Positions 35,503 to 45,883 of a stretch of DNA of 64,000 nt are shown piece after piece. Each line of letters begins with the position of its first letter. The first letter of the stretch is position 1. The position numbers and the translations under genes were made by a program. The stretch lies in assembly GCA_037953625.1 (NCBI GenBank), contig CM075651.1, positions 160,589,501-160,653,500 of the forward strand, read 5' to 3'. The notes below the pieces were generated by a model that searched no databases, was not told where the DNA came from, and worked only from the letters and a program-made list of their open reading frames with translations. The DNA is from Crotalaria pallida (Eukaryota; Streptophyta; Magnoliopsida; Fabales; Fabaceae).

Positions 35503-35970
35503 ATGCCCTTGCAGGTGATGGCTCGTTACCTGACATACGTGGAGTTACGCCCGCTCCATAGAGGAGTGTGGGACTACGAGGAGCACCGAGCGGTGTTCGA
35601 GGGTGAGGTTGACGTGATCTTTCGTCATCCTAACCCCCTTGCTCGAGTGCGACCTCGTAGGCTTCGCATACCCATGATCTACATACTGCACATTCCACCA
35701 GCTTACACTTATCGTTTTGGTTCTCCACCCCCACATCATGGACGTCGTTTTTATAACCTACGTGTCCGACGCCCTGCCACCCGTACACGTCCCTCTACTT
35801 CTGATGAGGCTACTGCTACGGCCACTCCTCGTCCTGGTCCGACCACCAGGGTACGCTTTGCACCCTCCCCGGAGCCGGTGCGTCGCGTTGCTACCCCTGT
35901 GGCGTCGGACGAGGAGGAGGAGGAGGACCCCGTAGAGGACGTGGATGGACCAGCTGCGGACAGTCAGTGA
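35503..35970 (+). CDS. Hypothetical 155-aa open frame inside the LTR-type element
   Basis: An open frame from ATG at 35503 (alternative ATG at 35518, right after a splice-acceptor-like ttgcag) to TGA. Its GC content and codon use are clearly higher than the surrounding AT-rich DNA. The N-terminal half is folded-like (YLTYVELRPLHRGVWDYEE...), the middle is basic and Arg-rich, and the C-terminus is Pro/Thr-rich then acidic (DEEEEEDPVEDVD). No known domain was recognised. It could be a conserved LTR-encoded protein or a captured exon; function unknown. Confidence 0.35.
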   Translation: MPLQVMARYLTYVELRPLHRGVWDYEEHRAVFEGEVDVIFRHPNPLARVRPRRLRIPMIYILHIPPAYTYRFGSPPPHHGRRFYNLRVRRPATRTRPSTSDEATATATPRPGPTTRVRFAPSPEPVRRVATPVASDEEEEEDPVEDVDGPAADSQ

Positions 35971-37029
35971 TGTGGTGTTTTGTTTTGACAGTATGTGCAG
36001 TATGGGGATCATGTTAGGATGTGGTGTTTAGATTTTGGAAGACCAGGGATCAGACATAGCGTGGGTGGATCATGGCTCAGCTCTCGAAGACTCTTTATTT
36101 TGATTTGTGTTATATTGTATATAGTTGAGAGGGTCTATGAGAGTTGTTATTTTATATCTGCTGGTCGGTATCCTTATATTTTGCTACCTCGACTTTTATC
36201 TCTGATATTTGGGTACCTGAGTTTTTTTATATATATAGATGGGCTATGGTTGTGAGATATTATGATCTTTAAAAAAAAATTATTCCAATTACAACCACAG
36301 AAATCATTTTGAAAATCGTTTCCGCTGAAGGTACCAAACCGGTACTCAACCGATTATTTTTGAAAAGTAATGTATTTTCGAATCAAAGCTTTTGGGATGT
36401 GGAACTTGTTGTAAAATAAGAAAAAGTTTTTCCATAAAGTTCCTATACGAACAACGTTTATTAAATAAATAAAGCTATGTTTTGAGAATATCATATAATT
36501 TGTTATTATACATTGAGTCACCACACTTTTCTTGATTTATGATAAAACAGCTCACCTCTTAGTGGTTATTTTTAGGTACATGGTCAAAGAGTTCGCAGGT
36601 TCTATAAGCCGAGAAGGATCACACTCTCACGAGTAGAGTGTAACTACTTATTGTGATTCTGATATCACAATTTAAATTGCAACCAACTAACTTCTGATTT
36701 CATTTCATTTTGGATAAAATGTACTCTGATATTTAATTATGTAAAAGAATAATTACTCATGTATGTATATTTTTAATTGATGGATATTTAAATGTCCTTT
36801 CTGATGTATGGAAAATTGGAAAAATTGTGATATCCTATAAGATTAAGGCTTGAACCAAGTTTTTACTAAAAATACATATGTTTCATTTTATTTCGGATCT
36901 GACAGGTACAGATTTTTAAATAAGGGAAAATCCATATTTTAAAGCGAATTCCGTCAAATTTTTCCTAAATTTTTCATGATTTTTAATATAATAAATGAAA
37001 TAACAAGGTAGAATGTTACAGAGGGAGTA

Positions 37030-37299
37030 TAATATAAGCAAATCTAACCACTCTTACGCTTATTAAGAAGGTTGGTTGATTGTATTTAATTTTCTTAAAT
37101 TTATAAAAAAGTATAGGTATTTTAGAAAAATGTTATTGTGAATGAAACAAAAAATAAATGAAAAAATAATTTTTTAGGTATATTTTAAGAAAGTAACATT
37201 GCGAATGAAATAAAATTTAAGAATGTTAGTTACTTTTTCTTATATTTTAAACCAAATGAAATGTGTTTTTATGTTGCTTATATTTCAAGTCGAATGAAG
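37030..37299. mobile_element. Decayed Stowaway-type MITE, family B
   Basis: Starts ataagcaaatctaaccactc and ends gcttatatttcaagtcgaat; the body resembles 17583-17863 in reverse orientation. Termini are eroded. It abuts the end of the split family E MITE. Confidence 0.6.
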
Positions 37300-37318
37300 T
37301 ATTTAATAAATAATAGTA

Positions 37319-37596
37319 CTCCTTTTCTCCCTAAATATAAGATCTTTTTGACATCACTTTTATTTTGTCCTTATTTATAAGATCATTTACCAATTTTCAA
37401 TGATCATTAATTACTTTTTTCCACAAACACCCCTATTTATTTAACACTTTTTAGATTCTTAATAATATTGATAGGGGTAATTTTGAAAATACATATCAAA
37501 AGCTTACATTTTCAATACAATTAACTAAATTATTCAATTCTTTTAATCGACCTGAAAAATCTTTAAAAGGGGTCCTATATTTAAAGACAAAGGGAG
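37319..37596. mobile_element. Stowaway-type MITE, family E, reverse orientation
   Basis: Starts ctccttttctccctaaatat and ends tatttaaagacaaagggag, TA on both sides. The body is the reverse complement of the family E pattern (ttttcaatgatcattaatta, caaacacccctatttattta). Confidence 0.75.
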
Positions 37597-37609
37597 TAAA
37601 AGTACTTTA

Positions 37610-37826
37610 CTCCTCCGATCCCTATTATAAGAAAAAATAACCGAAATCACACACATTAAGAAAATTAGTTGAATGTATTTAATTTTCTCAAAATTATAAA
37701 AAATATTGCTACTTTAGGAAAGTTGCATTGAGAATGAAACAAAAATTAAATGAGATCATTATTTTCTATAAACATTTAAGGAATGATTGTATTAAAAGTT
37801 GATTAACTTTTTCTTATATTAGAGAC
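37610..37826. mobile_element. Partial Stowaway-type MITE, family B-like
   Basis: Starts ctcctccgatccctattata after TA; the body contains gaatgtatttaattttctca and gagaatgaaacaaaaattaa, as in family B. The right end is not clean. Confidence 0.5.
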
Positions 37827-38259
37827 AAAAAAAATATGTCTAAATATTCTTATATTAGAGACCAGATAAAGTTTTTTTTTTTAAATTATCTATTTAAGGT
37901 GTTTATCCTCACTAGAATGTTCTCCCACATGCTTATTTGCTTCCCCCTGTCACATAAATTATATTTTTTTAGCTATTCTGTTTTGAAATTATTTTTTTTA
38001 AAAAACTCAATACTTATTTATATATTTTTTTAAACATACCCATATTTATTATATTAGTTTTTTTACCACTCATATCTCTATCTCTCTTCAATATAATCTT
38101 CATACATTTATTATTACTCTCTCCCCTACTATTAAATGGGGCTATTTTAGTCTAAACATATCAAATTCTTACATCATTTACTCATTTCTTAATCTACATG
38201 AAATTTCTAAAAAAACTTAACTTATGGCACAAAGTGAATCCCTATGTATACAATTTTTT

Positions 38260-38430
38260 ATAGTGCATTCATTAAAAAGTTAATTAATTTAGTTAATAAT
38301 TTTGAAAATGTGAATATTTATATATTTTCAAAACTATTTTTATTGATATTGAGAATTTAAAAAGTGTTAAATAAATATTGATGTTTGTGAAAATAAGTAA
38401 TTAATTGTCATTAAAAATAAAAATTACTAT
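38260..38430. mobile_element. Decayed family E MITE remnant
   Basis: Contains gttaattaatttagttaat, aaaagtgttaaataaata and agtaattaattgtcattaaa in the family E order; termini are lost. Confidence 0.45.
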
Positions 38431-38508
38431 ATTGTTTTATCCTCTTCCTCTCTCTTCTCAAATTTCAGACCCATACAAATCTCAATCTTAACATAATTTA
38501 TTTATATA

Positions 38509-38768
38509 TTCCCTCTATTCCTAAATACAAGTTTTTTTTTGGAAGATTTCACGTTTATTAAGAAAGTTGATTAATTTAGTTAATGATATTGAAAATGTGA
38601 ATACTTTATATGTATTTTCAAAATTACCCCTATTAATATTATTAGAAATCTAAAAAGTGTCAAGTAAATAAGGGTGTTTGTGGAATCATTGAAAATTGGT
38701 ATATGTAGGGTCTTATAAATATGGACAAGATAAAAGTATCAAAAGGGTCTTATATTTAGGGACGGAGA
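38509..38768. mobile_element. Stowaway-type MITE, family E copy
   Basis: Starts attccctctattcctaaata and ends tatatttagggacggagat. The body follows the family E order (agatttcacgtttattaag, aaaattacccctattaatat, gggtcttataaatatggac). Confidence 0.7.
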
Positions 38769-38795
38769 TAATAATAATCTGTCTATTCCATATAC

Positions 38796-39350
38796 TCCCC
38801 TTGTCTTTAAATATAAACACTAAATAGTGAATTTTGCTTTTAATTTCTTTAAATATAAACAGTTATCTCAATTTCTAATTACATTAATTATTTTTTTTAC
38901 ACAAACATCTCTATTTAATCAACATATTTTAGATTTCATTAATAATTATAAGGACAATTTTGAAAAAGTATACTCCATTCGTCCCTAATTATAAGACCCC
39001 TTTGAGAGATTTCACCTCCATTAATAAAGTTTATTAATTTAGTTAATTGTATTGGAAATGTGAACTTTTAATGTGTATTTTCAAAATTACCCCTATTGAT
39101 ATTATTGAGAATCTAAAAAGTGTTAAATAAATAGGGGTGTTTGTGGAAAAAAAGTAATTAATGATCATTGAAAATTGATATAGGGTCTTATAAATAGGGA
39201 CACAATAAAATTAAAGTATCAAAAGAGTCGTATAATTAGGACGGAGGGAGTACCAAACCTTATCATTTCCAATATCATTAACAATATTAACTAACTTTCT
39301 TAATCCAAGTGAAAATTCACCTTAAATGCTTATATTTAGAGACGGACAAA
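38796..39350. mobile_element. Stowaway-like MITE interrupted by another MITE
   Basis: The left part, actccccttgtctttaaata, and the right part, ending tatttagagacggacaaagta, look like two ends of one element. The family E copy at 38973-39250 sits between them. Confidence 0.55.
38973..39250. mobile_element. Stowaway-type MITE, family E, complete nested copy
   Basis: Starts ctccattcgtccctaattat and ends ataattaggacggagggag, with TA flanks at 38971-38972 and 39251-39252. Best preserved copy of the family in the window. Confidence 0.85.
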
Positions 39351-39351
39351 G

Positions 39352-39660
39352 TATTTTGGTATTTAGGACTTTTATCTTTTTACAATTTTAATACATAATA
39401 TTTCTTTTTTTCAATTTTAATCAATTATTTAATCAATTCTTTTATTCCTCATGAATTTTACTTTTAACTTCTCTCTTATCCTTGAACTATTACTACTCTA
39501 TATTAATTAATTAATTAATTAATTGACACATTTTCTGATTAAAAAAATACTATTACAATTTTCAATAAAAATTAAATAAGGGCATTTTAAACAAAACACA
39601 TATAAAAATTACAATAATCAACACTTTCTTAATATGTGTGTCCAAACTTAAAAAGCTAAA
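39352..39660. mobile_element. Decayed family C MITE
   Basis: Shares aggacttttatctttttaca, the taattaattaattaattaat run and gtgtgtccaaacttaaaaag with the family C pattern of 18174-18523; ends are eroded. Confidence 0.5.
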
Positions 39661-39663
39661 AAT

Positions 39664-41609
39664 ACTCCTTCCGATCTGAAATATAAGCAAAAATAATTAA
39701 TTTTTACACAAGAATGTTGATTAGTTGATTGTATTTAATTTTCTCAAATTAAAAAAAAAAACTATGTTCATTAATAATTTTTTATTGTATTTGACTTTTT
39801 AACAAGTATTTTTAGCATTTACCTGAAAATTAAAAAGAGTCGTGTTACGCATATAATAGTGGTATCAAGTGGGAACAACGATAAAAAAAAATATCTAGCT
39901 CTGAAGAATATGAAATATAATGTTTTAATTAGAATTAGAGTTTACATATAATAAATATAATACTTTCATAATCACTTTAAATTAAATTTTAAAAAAATAA
40001 TTTTATATATTTTTTAATAAATTTTATTAACCTCAACTCTATAAAAAATTAAAGAAAGCAATTTTTTATTGAAAACTTAAATATTTAAAAATTTGGAGAT
40101 AATGAATTTATATTTTCAAGATATTTTTACCATTTATTTAACTTCTTATGTCAAACACTAAAAGATTGAAGATTAAGCAAACATTTTCTTTTTAGGCAAA
40201 TTGCTAGTTGTGAGCCTCGGCAGTGGACAATATTTTTGTTAGGATGTTGTTTATTTGCAGTTGATTGATTGCCTTTGAATAATTTATTTATTTATTTTTA
40301 TATATTATTGTAAAGTTTTTGTTTATAAATGCTATATATTTTTGTTAATAAAATTTAAAAAATTTCTCTCGTAAATAATTGTTTTTTGGTTTATATCAAA
40401 TTCTACTACATGCATATGCTAGTAATGATTAATTTCAAGTAACAATGTTTAAGATTTGGACAAATATTTTTTTTTACTACAACACCTAGTTTTAACTTTT
40501 TTTTTCAAGTTTTAAAATTCAATTTTGGTTGTATTATCATTATACCTTATTGATTAATTTCTTTGACACTATACTGATTATATTTTATAAAATCAAACTC
40601 TTATATCAATTATCAATAATATCAACCGTAAGATTATATCTTGATTGTTGTCTTATCAACTTTAACATTTTTAATTATTTGTTTTAACCCTATTTCAGAA
40701 AATAGAGACTAGCGTAGTTGGTAATTGAGGTTGTTGCTACTTAAGTTAATGATCAACCCAAAAGGTCAGTCATTATTCAAAAAGATTAGTCGCACGTGGA
40801 TATATCGAAAAACAAAAAAGAATCAAGTATGAACTATGAATCATATATCATGATATTGATTCTAAAATAATTTTGAATTTTGATCTCGTATGTGTTTTTA
40901 TAGAAAAAAATCTTGTAAGCAAATGATTATCTTGTTTCTATGGAAATGAAATTAGAATTCATCACATGCAATCAAATACCATATATCCTTGTTGCATAAG
41001 AGTAATAAATAATTCAATTCTATATTTAATTTTTTCGTGAGATTTTTAAATTAATTTAGACAACGTAAAATACATTGAAAATTATATTTTTATTTTTAAT
41101 CTTAATATAGTGAATAATTAAAATATTATATTTAAATTTTTTTTTAATAAAAATATATAAATATTGAGATTTGAAAATTATTAAGAAGCAACTATAATGT
41201 ACCAAAATAAAGAAATTCGTAGTGTGGTGACCAAAATAAATACCATTATAAATATTGCTGTTTCTGTAGTTTTCTTGTTCTTACTTTTCCATTAATCAAA
41301 AATATTATAGTTTTGTCAACCGGGTTTTTTTTTTTTTTTTTTTGGGGGGAGGGGGGTTATTTTTATAAAACTTAAGATAATATAAAATAAGGAAAACACA
41401 AAATATCATATTATATACAGTGTATCCTTTTGTCAATGTCAAAGAATGTTAGAGATACGACCTAATAAGGTGTTAAATAATAATGATGACAGCTCTATAC
41501 AACTACTATTATACTTGCCATACCCGTCAACTAACAGTAGTAGACATGGTTGAGTTAGTTTTATTATACGTAACATTTTGGTGGTTTATCTTTTCATTTT
41601 TATTATTAA
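39664..41609. other. AT-rich spacer, nothing recognised
   Basis: Contains eroded MITE-like pieces (39664-39760, start like family B), a T-run and G-run at 41322-41358, and no gene or RNA gene that I can support. Confidence 0.5.
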
Positions 41610-42534
41610 CTAGTAATTTTACCCGTGCATCGCACGGGTTTAATTTTTTTTTTTAAAAAAAATTGATTATAGATTTTGGAAATATGTCTTTTTAAATAAT
41701 ATATTAATATGAACTTTTCATAAAAATGATTTACATGTATTTAGAAATGAATAATCATAAACATTAACCTTTGAATCTAGTTTTAGCTACCAACTTTTTC
41801 ATTATGCGATTTCTAATCTTAATTAACAACTTAATTTCTTATATTAAAAAAAATCCAACTCATTTTGATTTTTGTTTTATTTAATTCATCATTCCAAATG
41901 CATTTTGTTAGTAAATCGTTTTGCAAGTCCAAATGCAGCTATTTTTTTTTGCCATATATATCATCATCATCATTTTTATTACATCTGTCCCAAAATATAA
42001 GACTTGTTTTCACACTTTTAATTAATTAGTGTTTATAAGATTCGAACTTTCAAATTACTTGCTTGTATTAAAACTTCATAATTGTAAATAAGTATATTGT
42101 CTAAAGTATAAAATAACGCATCATTATTTTTCAGAATTTAAATTGCAACATATTGTATAAATTTTTTGATTTTTTTAAATTTGAATTCATGACTGTATTG
42201 TATATTGTCTAAAGTATAAAATAACGCATCAATGTAAGCAACTTATAATTAAAATTTAGCATGTTAATTAAAAAAATCTTTACATAAATAATTCTTCAAA
42301 TAAATATTATTCATAAAATAGCTAGACACAAAACAAACGCAAGAAATGTTCAAATATTTAAATAAAAAAAGCATCTTTTTCAATATTTATGGCTATATTA
42401 ATGTCTATCTAACATAGAAAAAATTAGTTATCAATAAGTAAAGGACTATGAATAAATAATATAAAAATATATAATTTTCATCATCGTACATATATTTTAT
42501 ATAGCATTCACTGTATACTATATATACACAATAT

Positions 42535-42666
42535 TTTTTTTAGTCCGTATTCCTTGCGGAACCACCGGTATCCCCAAGAGCACCCTTAATACCAGGGAGC
42601 CCTTGAGACTAATCCGGAGCGAGCTGCGTGGCTGGCTCTCCCAGCGAGATGTTTTTAGTGGGAAAC
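42535..42666 (-). mobile_element. SINE-like retroposon inserted in the Helitron
   Basis: A 132-bp GC-rich block flanked by a perfect 14-bp direct repeat TATATACACAATAT (42521-42534, 42667-42680). It ends on the minus strand in an A-run (T7 at 42535-42541). Internal words such as CCGGATTAGTC and GGATACCGGTGGTT resemble the 3' part of plant Au-type SINEs (from memory). TSD and tail show target-primed retroposition. Confidence 0.8.
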
Positions 42667-43154
42667 TATATACACAATATGATATAGCTATTAGGAGTTG
42701 TTTGGAGCTAAAAATATATACTACTATAAGTATATATACTCTAACGGAAAGAAACCGTTAGAAAGAATAATTAATAATAATAAGTAATGAAATAATAAGA
42801 ATTAATGGGAATAAACACCCAACTTAATAAGAATAAATTTTTGTAACCACCACCCAAATTAATAATTAATAAATTCAATTTAAAATAATATTTTTAAAAT
42901 AATAAAATATTATTATTTTTACAACATCATCACCATGAAAGCTTTATATCACCAATCACCATCTCTGAAAAAGTGACAAATTAAAAACAGAGAAGACAAA
43001 TGGTGCACAAAATGGAAAGAGAAAGACCTAAACTACAACAACTAAGTAACTTTTCTTTCTAATAACTACAATTTAGCAGACTTAGATAAAGAAAGCAACT
43101 ATGAAAATGCAACTTAGATAATCTTTCTTTCGAGTAACAACAACAACTATGAAC

Positions 43155-43334
43155 ATGCTTCTCGATATCATCAACATCATTCACAAGTGATGCCTTTGGA
43201 TCATTTAATAAAATCGCAACTATTTTTCGATCAAGTTCCCCTTCATCAATCATGGCTAATGCAGCCAAGGGTTTGACCCTGAGAACCTCACCAATTTTCC
43301 TCTGTCTTTCACCAATCTCAACAACATCAATTAC
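43155..43334 (-). pseudogene. Captured exon of plastid-type soluble inorganic pyrophosphatase
   Basis: On the minus strand the frame reads VIDVVEIGERQRKIGEVL, then KPLAALAMIDEGELD and DPKASLVNDVDDIEKH without stops over 60 codons. This matches the conserved core of plant plastidial soluble pyrophosphatases (family I, hydrolysing PPi to two phosphates), including the metal-binding D..D region. Departures from the usual sequence include GELDRK for GELDWK and LLNDPK for SLDDPK. Similarity stops at EKH; the remaining exons are absent. It lies inside the Helitron, so it is a captured fragment. Confidence 0.8.
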
Positions 43335-43749
43335 AGATTAACAATAATTTTAGACACGTTTTGTCCAATCCTACTAATGAAAAAATTGAAAAAATATAAT
43401 AAAAATATCATTCTTAAAAAAAAACCACAACTCTTATATAAATAAAGCAATAATGAAATGAAGAAAATAATATAACAAATAGAAACCAAAGAACGGCGAA
43501 AATATAGAACAAATATCCAAGAGAAAAAAAATCAGAAATGGTAAATACACAACTTTCTTGGAATTTGAACATCACCAATTTCCCATGAACCTGAAGCAAG
43601 TAATATATGCCTCCCAGGTTTAAGTAATATAAAACAATATTACAGATCAGAGATATTAAAAAAACAATACTACAAAAATGAAAATTAAACGGAGAAGAAG
43701 GAAAGGGGATTCTTCAAACCCTAGAATCCCAAAACAAAATTCGAGTAAA

Positions 43750-44080
43750 AATAATCTCAAAAACAAAAATTTAAATAAAAATCTCTTTAAAAAAACACAC
43801 ATGTACAAAAATTAATAGTAAACCTATTCTAAACAAAAATTAAAAATTAAAAAAAACTAAAATTAAAAAAATGCTCATACGCTCATACCTGTTTCACACC
43901 TGCAACAAAAGAGATGAAAACTATGCTATTAAAAAAAACATACTTGTACAAAAATTAAAAAACCTATTCTAAACAAAAATTAAAAATAAAAAAAAAACTA
44001 AAATTTAAAAACTGCTCATACGCTCATACATGTTTCACACCTGCAACAGAAGAGGTGAAAACAATGCTTCCAAATCCAGA
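43750..44080. repeat. Tandem duplication inside the Helitron
   Basis: The words tgctcatacgctcatac, tgtttcacacctgcaaca and acctattctaaacaaaaatt occur twice about 130-140 bp apart. On the minus strand the unit contains an acceptor-like cttctgttgcag. Confidence 0.65.
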
Positions 44081-44412
44081 TGCTTTCTTTTTGCACGGGT
44101 CTCTAATTTTTTTTTGTTGCCTTTTCCTGATCGTGATTCTACTAATTTACTACTACCACTAACTACTAATTGATGTTGGTAATATGTCTTTTACACTATA
44201 ACAGTCAAAAAATGAATGAATGAAAGAAAATGAAAAGACTTAATCTACCAATGGATATGGACGGCTATGATTGATTATTGCATTTACAATTGAATGGCTG
44301 AGATTAAAAGAGAACTTAGGAGGGAAAGTGAGAAATTAGGAAGGAAAATAATGGGGATTAAGGAGGGAAAACAAAAATGCCTCCATACTTCACCTATTTT
44401 ATAATATATTGA

Positions 44413-44527
44413 TTAGTAAGTATTAATTAGATACAAGGACTATGAGCCAACAGCTAGAAAGTTATTGACGGCATAAGCAAGGCCAAACCAGCCATGTTTA
44501 CTATCACTGCAAGAAAAATAGTGAGTA
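44413..44527. other. Short spacer between Helitron and inverted-repeat element
   Basis: No feature recognised. Confidence 0.4.
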
Positions 44528-45138
44528 TTATGTTACTTTAGTTCCTGATTTTGTAGATGTCGATTAATTTCATCTCGAAAATTATCGAAATTATAAATTA
44601 ATTCTTGAAATAACAAAACGTGAGTTAAGTTAGTTCATATCGTTAGTGGTCCTTAACAATCAACCCACGTTGATTAACAAGTGGTTAAAACGACGTCGTT
44701 TTGAGTATTTATTTTTTTAAAAAAAAATCTTAATCTTAGGCGCTAATTTGAATCATCTCAAATTTGAATTTCATATAGTTTGAAACTTTGTCGCTTGTGA
44801 TGTGCCATTGGAAATGGAAAAAAAGACGTCAAATTGTTTCTTGAGATAAGAGGTTGAAGACAAAATTTTTACAGTTGGATCAAAGGAAGTGAGATTATAG
44901 TCGTTAGATGAGATGATTTAAACCGGTCCCTAATATTAGGATTTTTTTAAAACAAAAAAGGGCAAAACGATGTTGTTTTGATCATCCATTTGTCAACGTG
45001 GATTGACCGTTAAGAACCACTAACGACAGAGACTAACTTGACTCACATCTTGCTATTTCCATGACTAATTAGTAATTTTGATAATCTCAGAAACGAAATT
45101 GATCGACGCCTATAAAGTCAGGGACCAATTCGACATAA
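44528..45138. mobile_element. Long inverted-repeat element (MULE-like MITE)
   Basis: The left arm (ttatgttactttagttcctg, gtcgattaatttcatctcg, acgacgtcgttttga) pairs with the right arm (aaacgatgttgttttgatca, aacgaaattgatcgacgcc, gggaccaattcgacataa). Each arm is roughly 170 bp at moderate identity. The roughly 270-bp centre has no gene. Target duplication is not clear; class assignment is tentative. Confidence 0.65.
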
Positions 45139-45482
45139 GAAAGATAAAGTTAATCTATCTCGTTTTGATTTTCTTTTTTCACTTTCACAGTAAAAAATCA
45201 CATAAGAAAAAAAATTAAAATATGTATATAAAACTATTTTTGCATATTTTTCTTATTCGAGATAGGTTTTTATATTTTTGACATTTTACGAAAAACATAT
45301 CAATTATCAAAAGTGATATACTAATGTGTTCTTCCCTTTAATTTCACAAAAATAATATGAAATCAGAATAGCAAAAAAATGAAGAAAGAACATAATGAAA
45401 AATGTGAGCATAATAATTTCAATGAAAAATAAAATAAAATAGATGAAATAAATACTCACAAAAATGTATATATAGCAAATAG

Positions 45483-45518
<36 letters not shown>

Positions 45519-45618
45519 CTATGGATATTAATTCTTCTTATAGCCTTGCACTTTTTTGGTTTTGGTCTTGATTCTTTTAGGAGGAGGATTCGTTTACATA
45601 ATATAATCGATAAGAACC

Positions 45619-45661
<43 letters not shown>

Positions 45662-45878
45662 CAACGATTGGATTGACAAAGTTTACAATATATAAAAAGT
45701 TATGTGAAGGTGTAAGTGACCACGTTTTATACCTGGTGTCAACGGATATAAACTCTCTCTCTATATGTGTGTATATAGACCATCTATATTACATTGTGAC
45801 AGTCTAAAATTTCAATATTTTTTTACTATAATTAATTTAGTACCAGAAAAAATTTTAACAACAAATGTAGTGACTTTA
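45139..45878. other. AT-rich spacer with (AT)n microsatellites
   Basis: (TA)n runs at 45485-45514 and 45621-45658. No gene. An open frame here on the minus strand is made of the two AT runs and is not a gene. Confidence 0.7.
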
Positions 45879-45883
45879 AAAGG

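Larger units (their letters stand above)
32141..37020 (+). mobile_element. TGTAACA...TGTTACA LTR-type insertion, possibly composite
   Basis: Starts TGTAACATCCCCAATTTTAT and ends GAATGTTACA. The flanks gaagg (32136-32140) and gaggg (37021-37025) are a 5-bp target duplication with one change. The broken MITE outside proves both borders. A second LTR-like start, TGTAATATCCCAATTTTTG, lies at 33174, so a second unit is probably nested inside; its right end was not resolved. Internal features: CT-rich leader-like blocks (32520-32740, 33660-33720), palindrome clusters (33430-34770), and a small open frame (35503-35970). No PBS, gag or pol. Confidence 0.65.
41610..44412 (-). mobile_element. Non-autonomous Helitron carrying a pyrophosphatase exon
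   Basis: On the minus strand it starts with TCAATATATTATAAAATAGG at 44412, preceded by A. It ends with a hairpin CCCGTGC-GAT-GCACGGG (41622-41638), a short spacer and CTAG at 41613-41610, followed by T. That is the Helitron structure: 5' TC, 3' hairpin plus CTRR, insertion between A and T. The 3' hairpin core is shared with the copies ending at 3139 and 5001. It holds an exon similar to soluble inorganic pyrophosphatase (43155-43334), a SINE (42535-42666) and an internal tandem duplication at about 43750-44080. No Rep/helicase. Confidence 0.82.

Noticed and set aside
36521..36530. Possible right end (CCACA followed by CTTTT) of the unit starting at 33174, whose left flank is CTTTT
   Set aside because: The five-base match could be chance, and the terminus lacks the expected ...TTACA inverted end; left unresolved.
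45419..45679. Open frame with Tyr-Ile repeats
   Set aside because: Made by two (AT)n microsatellites; no protein character.
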